Shown here in pieces: positions 8,384 to 17,603 of a stretch of DNA of 40,542 nucleotides. The DNA comes from Helicobacter valdiviensis (GTDB lineage Bacteria; Campylobacterota; Campylobacteria; Campylobacterales; Helicobacteraceae). The stretch is taken from the NCBI RefSeq assembly GCF_003245365.1, contig NZ_NBIU01000017.1, positions 1-40,542 of the forward strand. Direction: 5' to 3'. Below the pieces are notes generated by a model. The model was not told the origin of the DNA. It ran no database searches and saw only the letters and a list, made by a program, of their open reading frames with translations. Position 1 is the stretch's first letter. Each line of letters opens with the position of its first letter. Position numbers and translations under genes: made by a program.

Positions 8384-9544
8384 TTAATGGGAGCAGAAAT
8401 TTGCAATTCTTTCAATCCCTCTTTCTATGCTTGCTAAATCAGTAGCAAAGGAAAATCTAAAATATCCCTCCATTCCAAAGCCAATTCCTGGAACTACTGC
8501 AACCCCTTCTTTTTCTAAGAGTTCTTTGCAAAATTTCATAGAATCTTGCTCAATTTTAGAACAATTTACAAAAAGATAAAAAGCACCATCAGGCACAATT
8601 ACATTAAGTCCGCTAATTGCATTGAATTTAGTTGCTGCAATATCGCGTCTTTGTTTAAAGGCTAGTCTCATTTTTTCAATATCTTCATCTGCACTTCCAT
8701 TAAGGCCTAAAATAGATGCTTTTTGTGTGATAGAATTGATATTGGAGATACTTTGGCTTTGGAGATTATTGATTAAAGAACGCAATTTTTTATCTTTAGT
8801 GGCAAGATAGCCCATACGCCAACCAGTCATGGCTACTGCTTTACTTAAGCCATTAACGGTGATAGTGCGTTCCATCATATCAGCATTTATACTAGCAGTT
8901 GAAGTAAATTTTCCTTCATATACAAGCTTTTCATAAATTTCATCACTTACAACCCAAATATTTGTGCCTTTTAAAACTTCACCTAAGCCTTCTAACTCTT
9001 CTTTACTATAAACCATACCCGTAGGATTGGAAGGTGTTGTTAGGACAAGCATTTTGGTTTTGGGTGTGATAGCAGCCTTTAGTTCCTCTTTTGTAATTTT
9101 GAATTTATTTTCTTCTTTGGTGTGGATAAAGATATTTTTTCCACCACTATAAGTAACAAGTTCAGGATAGGTTACCCAATAAGGACTAGGAATGATTACT
9201 TCATCTCCCTCATCAATTAATGCTTGAAATACATTGAAAAGAGAGTGTTTAGCTCCGTTATTAACAATAATTTCATCATTGGTGTAGCTTAATTGATTAT
9301 CTCTTAATAGTTTTTCTCTAATAGCATCTAAAAGTTCAGGGATACCAGCAACAGCTGTGTATTTTGTAAAACCATCTTCTAAAGCCTTAATAGCTGCATC
9401 TTTAATGACTTTAGGGGTATCAAAATCAGGTTCTCCTGCTGAAAAAGATAAAATATCTCTACCCTGTGCTTTTAGCTCACGCGCAAGTGTGCTAATAGCT
9501 ATTGTAATAGATGAAGATAAGTTGCTAACGCGTTTTGAATACAT
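8384..9544 (-). CDS. aspC: aspartate aminotransferase (class I/II PLP enzyme)
   Basis: PLP enzyme that moves the amino group between aspartate/glutamate and 2-oxo acids. Length is 386 residues. Visible marks: GEPDFDTP near 37, PSNPTG with Asn174, the VSDEIYE motif with Asp201 and Tyr204, Schiff-base Lys235 in NGLSKAVAMTGWR, and FRFSFA near the end carrying the substrate-carboxylate Arg. This is the 1-beta/gamma subgroup common in Gram-positives and epsilonproteobacteria, whose members can also act on prephenate or aromatic substrates. It starts at ATG 9544 behind GGGAG. It is divergent from groES. Confidence 0.92.
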   Translation of the reverse strand: MYSKRVSNLSSSITIAISTLARELKAQGRDILSFSAGEPDFDTPKVIKDAAIKALEDGFTKYTAVAGIPELLDAIREKLLRDNQLSYTNDEIIVNNGAKHSLFNVFQALIDEGDEVIIPSPYWVTYPELVTYSGGKNIFIHTKEENKFKITKEELKAAITPKTKMLVLTTPSNPTGMVYSKEELEGLGEVLKGTNIWVVSDEIYEKLVYEGKFTSTASINADMMERTITVNGLSKAVAMTGWRMGYLATKDKKLRSLINNLQSQSISNINSITQKASILGLNGSADEDIEKMRLAFKQRRDIAATKFNAISGLNVIVPDGAFYLFVNCSKIEQDSMKFCKELLEKEGVAVVPGIGFGMEGYFRFSFATDLASIERGIERIANFCSH

Positions 9545-9698
9545 AAGAAACTCCCAAAATATACTTAAATATGTGTTTGTAAATATAATCCTTTTTTACT
9601 TTTTTGTTTATTAAAAATAAAATAAAATTAAAGGATTTGTTTGAAATGCTTATTTTTGGAGGAATTTTTATAATATTAGCTCATTAAGCTTATAAAAC

Positions 9699-9717
9699 TT
9701 TAGTCATTTAGACTAAA
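9699..9717. promoter_or_regulatory. inverted repeat upstream of groESL
   Basis: TTTAGTC and GACTAAA form a perfect 7-base dyad around ATTTA, 27 bases upstream of the groES -35 box. It lies in the shared region between aspC and groES. It is not the CIRCE sequence, which is absent here. It could be an operator or a chance dyad. Confidence 0.35.
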
Positions 9718-9744
9718 ATATAGTGAATTTTTTTACTTAGATTA

Positions 9745-9773
9745 TTGACAAAAGAGAAAAAACTAATTATAAT
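9745..9773 (+). promoter_or_regulatory. groESL sigma-70 promoter
   Basis: TTGACA (9745-9750), a 17-base spacer and TATAAT (9768-9773) form a full consensus promoter, the best in the window. The leader to the groES ATG at 9816 is about 35 bases and carries GGAGG. Confidence 0.85.
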
Positions 9774-9815
9774 TCCAAGCGTTTTAACAAAATAAAATTT
9801 TATGGAGGAATCCTA

Positions 9816-10076
9816 ATGAATTTCAAACCACTTGGAGAGAGAGTCTTAGTAGAAAGACTTGAGGAAGATACAAAAACTGCTTCTGGAATTATTATCCCTG
9901 ATAATGCAAAAGAAAAGCCATTAATGGGTGTAGTAAAAGCTATTGGAAGCGAAGTAAAAGAAGTAAATGTGAATGATAAAATTGTATTTGGTAAATATTC
10001 TGGCACAGAAGTAAAACTAGATGGAAAAGAGTATTTAATTTTAAAAATAGAAGATGTTTTAGGTGTTTTAGCTTAA
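9816..10076 (+). CDS. groES: co-chaperonin GroES
   Basis: 10-kDa lid of the GroEL folding chamber; 86 residues. It has the usual N terminus ([14 protein letters not shown]), the mobile loop around [15 protein letters not shown], and the closing segment [22 protein letters not shown]. pylori HspA carries an extra His/Cys-rich nickel-binding tail, and this protein lacks it, ending at VLGVLA. GGAGG lies just before the ATG. It is co-transcribed with groEL, 17 bases downstream. Confidence 0.97.
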   Translation: MNFKPLGERVLVERLEEDTKTASGIIIPDNAKEKPLMGVVKAIGSEVKEVNVNDKIVFGKYSGTEVKLDGKEYLILKIEDVLGVLA

Positions 10077-10093
10077 TTTTTAAGGAGTAAGAT

Positions 10094-11734
10094 ATGGCAA
10101 GTAAAGAAATTAATTTTTCAGATAACGCAAGAAATAGACTATATGAAGGTGTAAAGCAACTAAGCGATGCTGTTAAAGTAACAATGGGGCCAAGAGGAAG
10201 AAATGTTTTAATCCAAAAAAGCTTTGGTGCTCCAAGTATTACAAAAGATGGCGTATCAGTTGCTAAAGAAATTGAACTAGCAGATCCTATTGCAAATATG
10301 GGAGCTCAACTTGTAAAAGAAGTAGCAAGTAAAACTGCAGACGCAGCAGGTGATGGAACTACAACTGCAACAGTTCTAGCATATAGTATCTTTAAAGAGG
10401 GATTAAGAAACATAACAGCAGGTGCAAATCCAGTAGAAGTAAAAAGAGGTATGGATAAAGCAGCTGAAGCTATTACAGAAGAGTTAAGAAAAATTTCTAA
10501 GCCAGTTTCTGGTAAGAAAGAAATTGCACAAGTTGCATCAATTTCTGCAAACTCTGATGTAAAAGTGGGTGATTTAATCGCTGAAGCTATGGAAAAAGTT
10601 GGCAAAGATGGTGTTATTACAGTAGAAGAAGCCAAGGGAATCAATGATGAGTTAAGCGTTGTTGAAGGTATGCAATTTGATAGAGGCTATTTGAGCCCTT
10701 ATTTTGTGACAAATAGCGACAAAATGGAAGCAGAGCTAGATCATCCTTATATTCTTCTAACAGATAAAAAAATCACTTCTATGAAAGATATTTTACCTCT
10801 TTTAGAATCTACAATGAAAAGTGGTAAGCCACTTTTAATCATTGCTGAAGATATTGAAGGAGAAGCTTTAACAACTTTAGTAGTAAATAAGTTAAGAGGT
10901 GTATTGAATGTAGCAGCAGTTAAAGCTCCAGGATTTGGCGATAGAAGAAAAGAAATGCTAAAAGACATTGCTACTCTAACAGGTGGTGAAGTAATTAGCG
11001 AAGAGCTAGGCAAAACTTTAGAAAATGCAAGTATTGAAGATTTGGGACAAGCTGCAAGAATTGTAATTGACAAAGATAATACAACTATCGTAGATGGTGC
11101 AGGTGAGAAGAGTGCAGTAGAAGCTAGAGTAGCACAAATCAAAACTCAAATTGAAGCTACTACAAGCGATTATGATAGAGAAAAATTACAAGAAAGACTA
11201 GCAAAATTAAGCGGTGGTGTAGCAGTTATTAAGGTTGGTGCTGCAAGTGAAGTAGAAATGAAAGAGAAAAAAGACAGAGTAGATGATGCACTTTCAGCTA
11301 CAAAAGCTGCGGTAGAAGAAGGAATTATCATTGGTGGTGGTGCTGCGCTAATTAGAGCTGCTGCTAAAGTTAATTTGGACTTAAGTGGTGATGAGAAAAT
11401 CGGTTATGAAATCATCAAAAGAGCTATCAAAGCTCCAATCAAGCAAATTGCTACAAATGCAGGATTTGATGATGGCGTAGTAGTGAATAATGTAGAAAAA
11501 GATTCAAATGCAAATAATGGTTTTGATGCATCAAGTGGAAATTATGTAGATATGTTTGAAGCAGGTATTATTGATCCTCTAAAAGTAGCAAGAATTGCAT
11601 TGCAAAATGCAGTATCGGTTTCAAGCTTACTTCTAACCACAGAAGCAACAGTGCATGAAATCAAAGAAGACAAACCAGCTATGCCTGATATGAGCGGTAT
11701 GGGTGGAATGGGCGGTATGGGTGGAATGATGTAA
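10094..11734 (+). CDS. groEL: chaperonin GroEL
   Basis: 60-kDa chaperonin of 546 residues that encloses and folds proteins with GroES, using ATP. Typical blocks are seen throughout: the ATP-binding GPRGRNV and DGTTTATVL motifs, [11 protein letters not shown] in the apical domain, the [11 protein letters not shown] block and the GGGAAL loop. The C terminus is the expected GGM repeat. AAGGAG precedes the ATG. The Met/Gly tail repeats at the DNA level and runs to within 6 bases of a C12 tract. Confidence 0.98.
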   Translation: MASKEINFSDNARNRLYEGVKQLSDAVKVTMGPRGRNVLIQKSFGAPSITKDGVSVAKEIELADPIANMGAQLVKEVASKTADAAGDGTTTATVLAYSIFKEGLRNITAGANPVEVKRGMDKAAEAITEELRKISKPVSGKKEIAQVASISANSDVKVGDLIAEAMEKVGKDGVITVEEAKGINDELSVVEGMQFDRGYLSPYFVTNSDKMEAELDHPYILLTDKKITSMKDILPLLESTMKSGKPLLIIAEDIEGEALTTLVVNKLRGVLNVAAVKAPGFGDRRKEMLKDIATLTGGEVISEELGKTLENASIEDLGQAARIVIDKDNTTIVDGAGEKSAVEARVAQIKTQIEATTSDYDREKLQERLAKLSGGVAVIKVGAASEVEMKEKKDRVDDALSATKAAVEEGIIIGGGAALIRAAAKVNLDLSGDEKIGYEIIKRAIKAPIKQIATNAGFDDGVVVNNVEKDSNANNGFDASSGNYVDMFEAGIIDPLKVARIALQNAVSVSSLLLTTEATVHEIKEDKPAMPDMSGMGGMGGMGGMM

Positions 11735-11740
11735 TTCCTA

Positions 11741-11752
11741 CCCCCCCCCCCC
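11741..11752. repeat. C12 homopolymer after groEL
   Basis: Twelve C starting 6 bases after the groEL stop codon and 319 bases upstream of a G13 tract. It lies in the groEL 3' untranslated region. On the minus strand it forms G12 preceded by ATGA, giving an antisense frame into groEL that I do not believe is coding. It is expected to be length-variable between cells. Confidence 0.9.
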
Positions 11753-11776
11753 TCATTTTTGCTTTTTAAAATACTC

Positions 11777-11795
11777 TTTCATTGAAAAAATGAAA
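11777..11795 (+). terminator. weak hairpin after groEL
   Basis: TTTCATT (11777-11783) pairs with AATGAAA (11789-11795) around GAAAA. The stem is AT-rich and no T run follows, so it is only a weak candidate for the end of the groESL transcript. No better one is visible before the next gene. Confidence 0.3.
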
Positions 11796-12071
11796 AACTT
11801 ATTCAAATTTAAATAAAATTTACTTATTTATGCTTTTTTAATATGCTAAATAAAACTTTAATTTTTTTAAAGAAAATTTTTAGAAATCTCTTTGGTGTAG
11901 CACTTTTTTATTAGAATATCTTTTGATTTTATGAAAATATTATGTTAATTTTGCATTTTATTTATAGTAATACTAAAATATATTAAATCTTATCTTATTT
12001 TAATACTTGAAGTTATATACTAATGGAAATTTTATTCAACCAACTTCGCACAGTGCAATTATGCAGGTAGC

Positions 12072-12084
12072 GGGGGGGGGGGGG
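12072..12084. repeat. G13 contingency tract
   Basis: Thirteen G lie just upstream of the favoured start of the next gene and inside its longest open frame (TTG 12007 or ATG 12061). At this length the frame is open across the tract as four glycines; a change by one or two G would close it. If translation starts at ATG 12115, the tract lies 30 bases upstream in the leader instead. Confidence 0.9.
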
Positions 12085-12114
12085 ATTTTATTAACTAGAA
12101 GAAGGGGAGTTTGG

Positions 12115-12636
12115 ATGTTACCAGAAAAGAAGAAATTTAAAGTAATTGATCTTATCAAAGAGTTTGAGTTTTTTTCAGATAAACATTTAGGACCAAGTGA
12201 TTTTAGGAAGCTTGGCTTTAATGAGGAATTGATTAAAGTAGTGATTGATGAATTACAAAATACACAAGGTTCTATTCCAAATGTTGGTGTCATTGCATGT
12301 CCTTCTTATATAAGAGAAAAGTTTGATGAAATGGATCAAGAGTATTATGGGCGTATCATCAATCTTTTCAAGAATTTTTCTAGTTTGCTTGAAAATAGAA
12401 TGGTGCTTGTTTATGTGGATAATCTTTTAAATTTGGGGCATAGCTATGAGGATTTGAGCGAAAAAGATCAAAAGTTGCTTTTTAGTCTTTTTGCAGCACA
12501 TGATTTGTATAATTCTATGAGAGATTTGTTAATTGCTAAGGGTTCCATCACAAGAATAGTTAAAAGATTATGTCATGCTATGGAGGATTTTTATCCTAGT
12601 TTTAAGAAGCAGTTTGAGCGTTTTCATAGATATTAA
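12115..12636 (+). CDS. unknown protein behind a G13 tract
   Basis: I do not recognise this 173-residue protein. It is soluble, with no signal peptide or membrane helix. It is Lys/Phe/Leu-rich and mostly helical, ending KKQFERFHRY. Blocks that look conserved are VGVIACPSYIREKFDEMDQEYY and LFAAHDLYNSMRDLL. I favour ATG 12115 because AAGGGGAG (12102-12109) lies 5 bases upstream, whereas neither TTG 12007 nor ATG 12061, both in frame, has a ribosome site. The longer frames add a run of four Gly encoded by G13 and a basic, non-protein-like stretch. If a longer form is real, the gene is translationally phase-variable; otherwise the tract may act on transcription or mRNA structure. Confidence 0.7.
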   Translation: MLPEKKKFKVIDLIKEFEFFSDKHLGPSDFRKLGFNEELIKVVIDELQNTQGSIPNVGVIACPSYIREKFDEMDQEYYGRIINLFKNFSSLLENRMVLVYVDNLLNLGHSYEDLSEKDQKLLFSLFAAHDLYNSMRDLLIAKGSITRIVKRLCHAMEDFYPSFKKQFERFHRY

Positions 12637-12762
12637 GGGATTTTAAAATTTTTATTTATAGATAATATTATTTTTATATAAAGTATTTAAGTTAATATTT
12701 TTAATTAATTTTTGATAAAGTTTGTAGTAGTATTCTTGTAGAATTTTTTGGGAGTTTTTGGA

Positions 12763-13665
12763 ATGCTTTTAGCAATGTATAACATCTTTGTGTTTATTTT
12801 TATTGGTTTTATGGCTAATAAAATGCGTCTTTTAGGAAATAAACATAGTGGAATTTTGCTAGGATTTTTAATAAATTTTGCATTACCTGCACAGGTTTTT
12901 AATGGCACTTACCATGCTCATATTGACACTTCATTTCTTATCTTATGTGTTGTATCTTTAGTGAGTAATTTTTGCGTAGGTGGTATTTTGTGGGCTATTG
13001 GAAGCTTTTTGAAGTTTGATAAAGCTACAAAAATCACTTTGAGTTTTATGGGAACGCTTGGTAATACCTTATATCTTGGTTTTCCCTTTGTGCAAGGGGC
13101 TTTAGGTGCAGATTATGCAAATATGGTAATTATTTATGATCAGTTTGTTACAGGTATTCCTTTTGCGTTTTTAGCGCCCATTGTATTAAGTATGAGTGGA
13201 AAAACTTCTTTTTCTATTGGAGGTGTTTTTAAAAAGCTCTTGAAAAGCCCTCTATTTTTAGCACTTCTTAGCGGGATATTTTTTAGATTGTTACCCTTTA
13301 CAATTCCAGATGAATTTTTCTCTCCTTTAAAAGCATTGGCACAGACAGCAACACCAGTAGCATTATTTGCTATTGGAGTTCAGTTAAATCTTAAAGGGAT
13401 TTTGGAATGGAAATATCCTGCATTGCTTTTAAGCACAAAAATGATTTTAGCACCCCTTATTTTATTTTTATTTGTAAAAATTTTTGTGGGCGACTTTTCA
13501 AACACGCATAAATTAGCATTGATTGAAGTGGCAATGCCTCCGCTTGTAAGTGGAGCTGCTATCATTTATAAAGCAGGTTTAAATGCAAAATTGGCTCTTA
13601 ATTCTGTTACTTTTGGGATATTGGTAAGTTTTGTTTCTGTCCCTATTTGGCTTTATTTTGCATAA
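12763..13665 (+). CDS. AEC-family permease
   Basis: Inner-membrane carrier of 300 residues with about ten hydrophobic segments in the pattern of the auxin efflux carrier family (PF03547). Bacterial members move small organic acids such as malonate or malate. Marks include the N-terminal FIGFMANKMRLL, NFALPAQVF, the mid-protein GNTLYLGFP and the late ALFAIGVQLN segments, and a closing half with LALIEVAMPP. I use ATG 12763 because GGGAG lies 8 bases upstream; an in-frame TTG at 12748 adds only five residues and has no ribosome site. The substrate cannot be told from sequence. It stands alone in its transcription unit. Confidence 0.85.
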   Translation: MLLAMYNIFVFIFIGFMANKMRLLGNKHSGILLGFLINFALPAQVFNGTYHAHIDTSFLILCVVSLVSNFCVGGILWAIGSFLKFDKATKITLSFMGTLGNTLYLGFPFVQGALGADYANMVIIYDQFVTGIPFAFLAPIVLSMSGKTSFSIGGVFKKLLKSPLFLALLSGIFFRLLPFTIPDEFFSPLKALAQTATPVALFAIGVQLNLKGILEWKYPALLLSTKMILAPLILFLFVKIFVGDFSNTHKLALIEVAMPPLVSGAAIIYKAGLNAKLALNSVTFGILVSFVSVPIWLYFA

Positions 13666-13895
13666 AATGTTTTATTTATTGCCATAAATTGTATTATTGA
13701 CAAAGCCACAAAAACCAAAGCAAGTAATTTTGCTTTACATTGCTTAATAGTCTGCTTTATATTTATTAGGTATTTGTTAGATATTCATTTTATAAATATC
13801 TTTTAAATATTTAGCAAATATCCTTTAAAGCCTATCAATACTATTCAAAAGATTTTAAGATCTTAAAATAAAAGCATTTACTTTTAAATAGCCTA
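13666..13895. other. non-coding stretch with a short direct repeat
   Basis: AGCCTATCAA occurs at 13829-13838 and 13890-13899, 61 bases apart, with looser similarity continuing for about 20 bases. A hairpin AAAGCAA/TTGCTTT (13717-13736) follows the permease but has no T run. The stretch probably includes more decayed sequence from the repressor remnant that starts at 13896. Confidence 0.5.
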
Positions 13896-14336
13896 TCAAC
13901 ACATTCTAAATATTTTAAAATTTTCCTTATCTAGTTTTATAGGTTTATATGTTTGATTGTTGCTAAGTAATTTAGGAGTTTCTCCTAGTATTAATCACAT
14001 AAATACCTTTATTTTTAAAAGGTTTGTTTCTATCAATTACACAAATTGAACCCTCTTTTATAACTTCTTCCATGCTATCACCCAAACTTGTAATAAATTC
14101 ACAATCTTTACTTTTAAAAAATCTAGTAATGTATTATCTATAATAATTTCTTGAAACTCTACAAACTCATTAATTCCTCCACCTCCTAAAGAAGCATTAG
14201 TCTTATAAAGCTTAAGGATTTTATACTTTTCCTCACAATCTAATATTTCTTTTATAGAACTTCCATAGAAAAAGTAATTAATACTAATATTTCTTTTATG
14301 CTTTTTAGTATTAAAGCATAAAATTTCAAATTGCAA
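13896..14336 (-). pseudogene. decayed S24-type (LexA/CI-like) phage repressor
   Basis: The minus strand reads, in three successive frames, pieces of one protein. First comes the end of a helix-turn-helix domain (ISINYFFYGSS) and a linker with the self-cleavage region (ASLGGGGINEF), down to LLDF. After a one-base slip at a T6 run (about 14119-14124) come SLGDSMEEVIKEGS, with the catalytic-Ser context GDSM, and VIDRNKPFKNKGIYVIN. After a second slip near 13985 come PKLLSNNQTYKPIKLD and ENFKIFRMC, then a stop. GDSM plus the SNN...Y..I tail are hallmarks of S24 peptidase-type repressors. The N-terminal DNA-binding half is missing. This is a relic of an integrated phage or element. Confidence 0.8.
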
Positions 14337-14672
14337 GAAAAGCTTTTAAAACAAAGAAAATACAAACAAAAGAAGAATATTTGTGTTAGAAATCAAAGTG
14401 AAAAAGGTTGCACTTTGATTTTAAGCATAAAATGGCTTTAAGTTGAAAAGTGGTGTTATAATTTTAAAAGAAGTAATTTTTAGGAAATAAAAGTTTTATG
14501 GAGAATTTATTTTGTTTGCTTCTTGGAGTGAAAATAATTTACAATTTGTATTAAAATATCGTAAGCTTTAAGGGTTTTTGAGTAAAGTTAAATAAAACTT
14601 TATTGTTTTATACTGAAAATAAGAAAACTTTGCTAAGATAAGATAAAAATTTTTTAATCAAAAGGAAAAGAA
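14337..14672. other. leader region of the nuo operon
   Basis: 336 AT-rich bases without a gene. Two sigma-70 -10 candidates precede nuoA: an extended TGT-TATAAT at 14454-14462 and TATACT at 14609-14614. The latter is nearer (59 bases before the ATG) and more likely to be used. No terminator or operator was recognised. Confidence 0.5.
14609..14614 (+). promoter_or_regulatory. candidate nuo operon -10 box
   Basis: TATACT, preceded at 14604-14605 by TG, lies 59 bases upstream of nuoA, with no good -35 at 17 bases. Weak evidence, but the first gene of a 14-gene operon must have a promoter in this region. Confidence 0.35.
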
Positions 14673-15062
14673 ATGTCGCAATATTCATTAGCTCATCCTT
14701 ATTTTGGAGTTTTTGCAATTTTTGTTTTTACTTTTGTAGCATTTTTTGCTACCACCTTTCTTTCAAGATTTGTAGGGAGAAAATTAGCCAACAAAAACAC
14801 ACAAAAATTAAAATTATCTCCTTATGAGTGTGGTTTGGCTCCTACAAAACAGCCCAATCGCATTTCATCACAATTTTATTTAATGGCGCTTTTATTTATT
14901 CTTTTTGATGTAGAAGTGATTTTTATGTTTCCTTGGGCGGTGGATTTTAAAATCTTAGGCGTGTTTGGATTTGTAGAGATGATTTTATTTGTGTTACTTT
15001 TGGTAATAGGTTATGTATATGCATGGAGAAAAGGAGCATTGCAATGGCAGAGCATAAAGTAG
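14673..15062 (+). CDS. nuoA: NADH-quinone oxidoreductase subunit A
   Basis: Membrane subunit of respiratory complex I at the junction of the peripheral and membrane arms. Length is 129 residues with three transmembrane helices. The loop between helices 1 and 2 carries YECGLAPT, the conserved Cys-containing segment that moves near the quinone site. The middle helix contains [12 protein letters not shown], a family signature. AAAAGGAAAAG precedes the ATG. It is the first gene of the nuo operon and overlaps nuoB by 19 bases. Confidence 0.95.
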   Translation: MSQYSLAHPYFGVFAIFVFTFVAFFATTFLSRFVGRKLANKNTQKLKLSPYECGLAPTKQPNRISSQFYLMALLFILFDVEVIFMFPWAVDFKILGVFGFVEMILFVLLLVIGYVYAWRKGALQWQSIK

Positions 15063-15553
15063 ATTATTTTAAAAATGCAGGCTTACCTATTGCACTTACA
15101 AGTGTAGATAAGCTTATTAATTGGGGGAGGAGCAATTCTTTATGGGCAATGACTTATGGATTAGCCTGTTGTGCGATTGAGATGATGGCAACGGGTGCTT
15201 CAAGATATGATTTTGATAGATTTGGAACAATTTTTAGAGCAAGTCCTAGACAAAGTGATGTGATGATTATTGCAGGGACTGTTACTAAAAAACATGCAGA
15301 ATTTGTAAGAAGATTGTATGATCAAATGCCAGAACCTAAGTGGGTGATTTCTATGGGGAGTTGTGCAAATACGGGTGGAATGTTTAATACTTATGCGACT
15401 GTGCAAGGAGTAGATAGAATAATACCTGTAGATATTTATTTGCCTGGTTGTTCGCCAAGACCTGAAACCTTGCAATATGCTCTTATGGTTTTACAGCAAA
15501 AAATAAGAAAACAAAAGGCTTTTAGGGGAGTAGCCCCTAAGCGTCTTGTTTAG
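15044..15553 (+). CDS. nuoB: NADH-quinone oxidoreductase subunit B
   Basis: Peripheral subunit that binds cluster N2, the last iron-sulfur centre before quinone. The 169 residues carry the N2 ligands: tandem Cys42-Cys43 in LACCAIEMM, Cys107 in MGSCANTGG and Cys136 in [10 protein letters not shown] start at ATG 15044, with AAGGAG at 15031-15036, rather than an upstream in-frame ATG at 15023 that lies within nuoA and has no ribosome site. Confidence 0.95.
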   Translation: MAEHKVDYFKNAGLPIALTSVDKLINWGRSNSLWAMTYGLACCAIEMMATGASRYDFDRFGTIFRASPRQSDVMIIAGTVTKKHAEFVRRLYDQMPEPKWVISMGSCANTGGMFNTYATVQGVDRIIPVDIYLPGCSPRPETLQYALMVLQQKIRKQKAFRGVAPKRLV

Positions 15554-15565
15554 AAAGGGTTGATT

Positions 15566-16369
15566 TTGAGAGAACAAAAAATAAAAAGTAATGTGCAAAA
15601 GCAGGTTTATTATAAAGATAGATTTTATGTTGCTCCACAAATCCCTAAGCTAAGTTTTCAAGAAGATGAAAAATATGTTAAAGTTATCCAAGCCTTAGAA
15701 TGTAAATTTAGTCTTGATGAGGCTTATTTGCAAAGAGGAACTTTAGTGGTGTGGGTAGATAAAGATAAAGTTGTAGAAATACTCTTAGAATTAAAAAAAA
15801 TGGGTTATGATGTGCTTAGCGAGATGAGTGCTATAGACTATTTAGAAAAAAGAGGTGGATTTGAGATTTTTTACCAGCTTTTAAATATGGAGGATAAAAA
15901 ACGCTTAAGGGTTAAAACCTTTTTGAAAAAAGGAGAGGAGCTACATACAGTAAGCCATATTTTTAAGAGTGCAAATTGGAGCGAGAGAGAAATGTATGAT
16001 ATGTTTGGTATCTTGCCTTTAAATCATCCTTATCCTAAGCGTATTTTAATGCCAGATGATTGGGTGGGACACCCTCTTTTAAAAAGCTATCCATTGCATG
16101 GAGATGAGCAAGCTAGATGGTATGAGGTGGATAAGATTTTTGGTCAAGAATACCGTGAAGTAATTGGAGAAGAGCAAAGAGATAGTGCAAGAATTGATCG
16201 TTATGATAGCCAAAGATTTTCTCATCTTGGTTATGAAGTGGGTTATGGAGAAAGCGTAATAGAGGGAGAAGAGAAAGAAAAACCTATTATGTATCAAGAA
16301 GAAGATGGAGTGCTTTTTGTCAAAAAGCTAGATACTTCTATAACAAAACAATTAGACAAAAGGAAATAA
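15566..16369 (+). CDS. nuoC: NADH-quinone oxidoreductase subunit C
   Basis: 30-kDa peripheral subunit, here a separate polypeptide and not fused to NuoD. Length is 267 residues. The core signature [11 protein letters not shown] followed by [18 protein letters not shown] is present. The C-terminal tail (after about 200) is acidic and poorly conserved. No ATG start fits. TTG 15566 sits 6 bases after AAGGG, while the alternative TTG 15560 directly abuts it, so 15566 is preferred; the difference is two residues. Confidence 0.93.
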   Translation: MREQKIKSNVQKQVYYKDRFYVAPQIPKLSFQEDEKYVKVIQALECKFSLDEAYLQRGTLVVWVDKDKVVEILLELKKMGYDVLSEMSAIDYLEKRGGFEIFYQLLNMEDKKRLRVKTFLKKGEELHTVSHIFKSANWSEREMYDMFGILPLNHPYPKRILMPDDWVGHPLLKSYPLHGDEQARWYEVDKIFGQEYREVIGEEQRDSARIDRYDSQRFSHLGYEVGYGESVIEGEEKEKPIMYQEEDGVLFVKKLDTSITKQLDKRK

Positions 16370-16370
16370 A

Positions 16371-17603
16371 ATGCAACAGCCTAATAAATTAATGCCTTAC
16401 TATGAGAATGTTGCATTTGATAGAATTAGCGATAGTATGATGGTGGTAAATTTTGGGCCACAACATCCAAGTGCACATGGTCAGCTAAGGCTTATTTTGG
16501 AATTAGAGGGAGAGAAGGTTATTAAAGCAACTCCTGATGTTGGTTATTTACATCGTGGAATGGAGAAAATGGCAGAAAATATGATTTATAATGAATTTTT
16601 GCCAACCACAGATAGAATGGATTATATTGCGGCAAGTTCTAATAATTATGCTTTTGCTTTGAGTGTGGAAAAGCTTTTGGGTATAGAAGTTCCAAGGCGT
16701 GCAAAAATAATTAGAACTATGCTTTTAGAGTTAAATCGCATTATTTCTCATCTTTTTTGGCTTGCTACACACGCACTTGATGTGGGTGCTATGAGTATTT
16801 TTCTTTATTGTTTTAGAGAAAGAGAGTTTGCTATTGATTTAATAGAAGATTATTGTGGGGCTAGACTTACGCATTCTAGCATTAGAATAGGAGGTGTGCC
16901 ACTTCCTTTACCACAAGATTGGTGTGAGAAATTAAAGCATTTTTTAGATTCATTACCAGAGCAAATTGCTTTGTATGAGGGCATATTGAGTGAAAATCGT
17001 ATTTGGAGAATGCGTTTAGAAAATGTAGGCATTGTAGATAAAGAAATGGCAAAAAGCTGGGGATTAAGCGGAGTGTTCTTAAGAGGTAGTGGAGTAGAGT
17101 GGGATATAAGAAAAGAAGAGCCTTATGAACTTTATGATGAGCTAAGCTTTGATGTGCCAACGGCTACTAGCTGTGATAGCTATGGGCGTTATTTATTATA
17201 TATGGAAGAAATGCGACAGAGCATAAGGATACTCTATCAATTAATTGATAAATACAAGCAAACAGATGATACTCTTTTAATGTGTGAGGATACGCGGTAT
17301 TTTTCAGCACCAAAAGAACAAATCATGACGCAAAATTATTCTTTAATGCAACATTTTGTGTTGGTAACTCAAGGAATGCGTCCTCCTGTGGGTGAAGTGT
17401 ATGTTCCAACCGAATCTCCAAAAGGTGAACTTGGATTTTTTATTAAATCAGAAGGTGAGCCTTATCCTTATAGAGTTAAGATGCGAACCCCTAGCTTTTT
17501 TCATACGGGAGTTTTACAAGATTTATTGCCAGGGCATTATTTGGCAGATGTGGTTACAATTATTGGGAATACAAATATTGTTTTTGGGGAGATTGATCGA
17601 TGA
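16371..17603 (+). CDS. nuoD: NADH-quinone oxidoreductase subunit D
   Basis: 49-kDa subunit that forms the quinone pocket with NuoB. Length is 410 residues. Family blocks are clear: [15 protein letters not shown] near 28, carrying the quinone-site His residues, [19 protein letters not shown], and near the C terminus PKGELGF and [11 protein letters not shown]. Close kin are the large subunits of [NiFe] hydrogenases. The NiFe-ligand cysteines are absent, as expected for complex I. The start ATG follows AAAAGGAAATAAA. The last four bases overlap the next gene. Confidence 0.96.
   Translation: MQQPNKLMPYYENVAFDRISDSMMVVNFGPQHPSAHGQLRLILELEGEKVIKATPDVGYLHRGMEKMAENMIYNEFLPTTDRMDYIAASSNNYAFALSVEKLLGIEVPRRAKIIRTMLLELNRIISHLFWLATHALDVGAMSIFLYCFREREFAIDLIEDYCGARLTHSSIRIGGVPLPLPQDWCEKLKHFLDSLPEQIALYEGILSENRIWRMRLENVGIVDKEMAKSWGLSGVFLRGSGVEWDIRKEEPYELYDELSFDVPTATSCDSYGRYLLYMEEMRQSIRILYQLIDKYKQTDDTLLMCEDTRYFSAPKEQIMTQNYSLMQHFVLVTQGMRPPVGEVYVPTESPKGELGFFIKSEGEPYPYRVKMRTPSFFHTGVLQDLLPGHYLADVVTIIGNTNIVFGEIDR

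Noticed and set aside
11142-11770. Antisense frame starting ATGAGG and running through the C12 tract into groEL
   Set aside because: It is a shadow of groEL codon use, with Pro/Ile repeats mirroring the GGM tail; there is no ribosome site or family match.
12007-12114. N-terminal extension of the unknown gene through the G13 tract as certain coding sequence
   Set aside because: It has no ribosome site and an odd basic/Gly composition; a better start exists at 12115. It is kept only as an alternative.
13717-13736. Hairpin after the permease gene as a terminator
   Set aside because: The stem is only 7 bases and no T run follows, so it is not listed as a feature.
14058-14336. Intact 92-aa gene on the minus strand
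   Set aside because: Its last third is out of frame with the S24 peptidase sequence that continues in the next frame, so it is a fragment of a frameshifted repressor and not a gene of its own.
16850-17160. Antisense open frames inside nuoD and other nuo genes
   Set aside because: They overlap strongly conserved genes on the other strand and have no ribosome sites or recognisable products.
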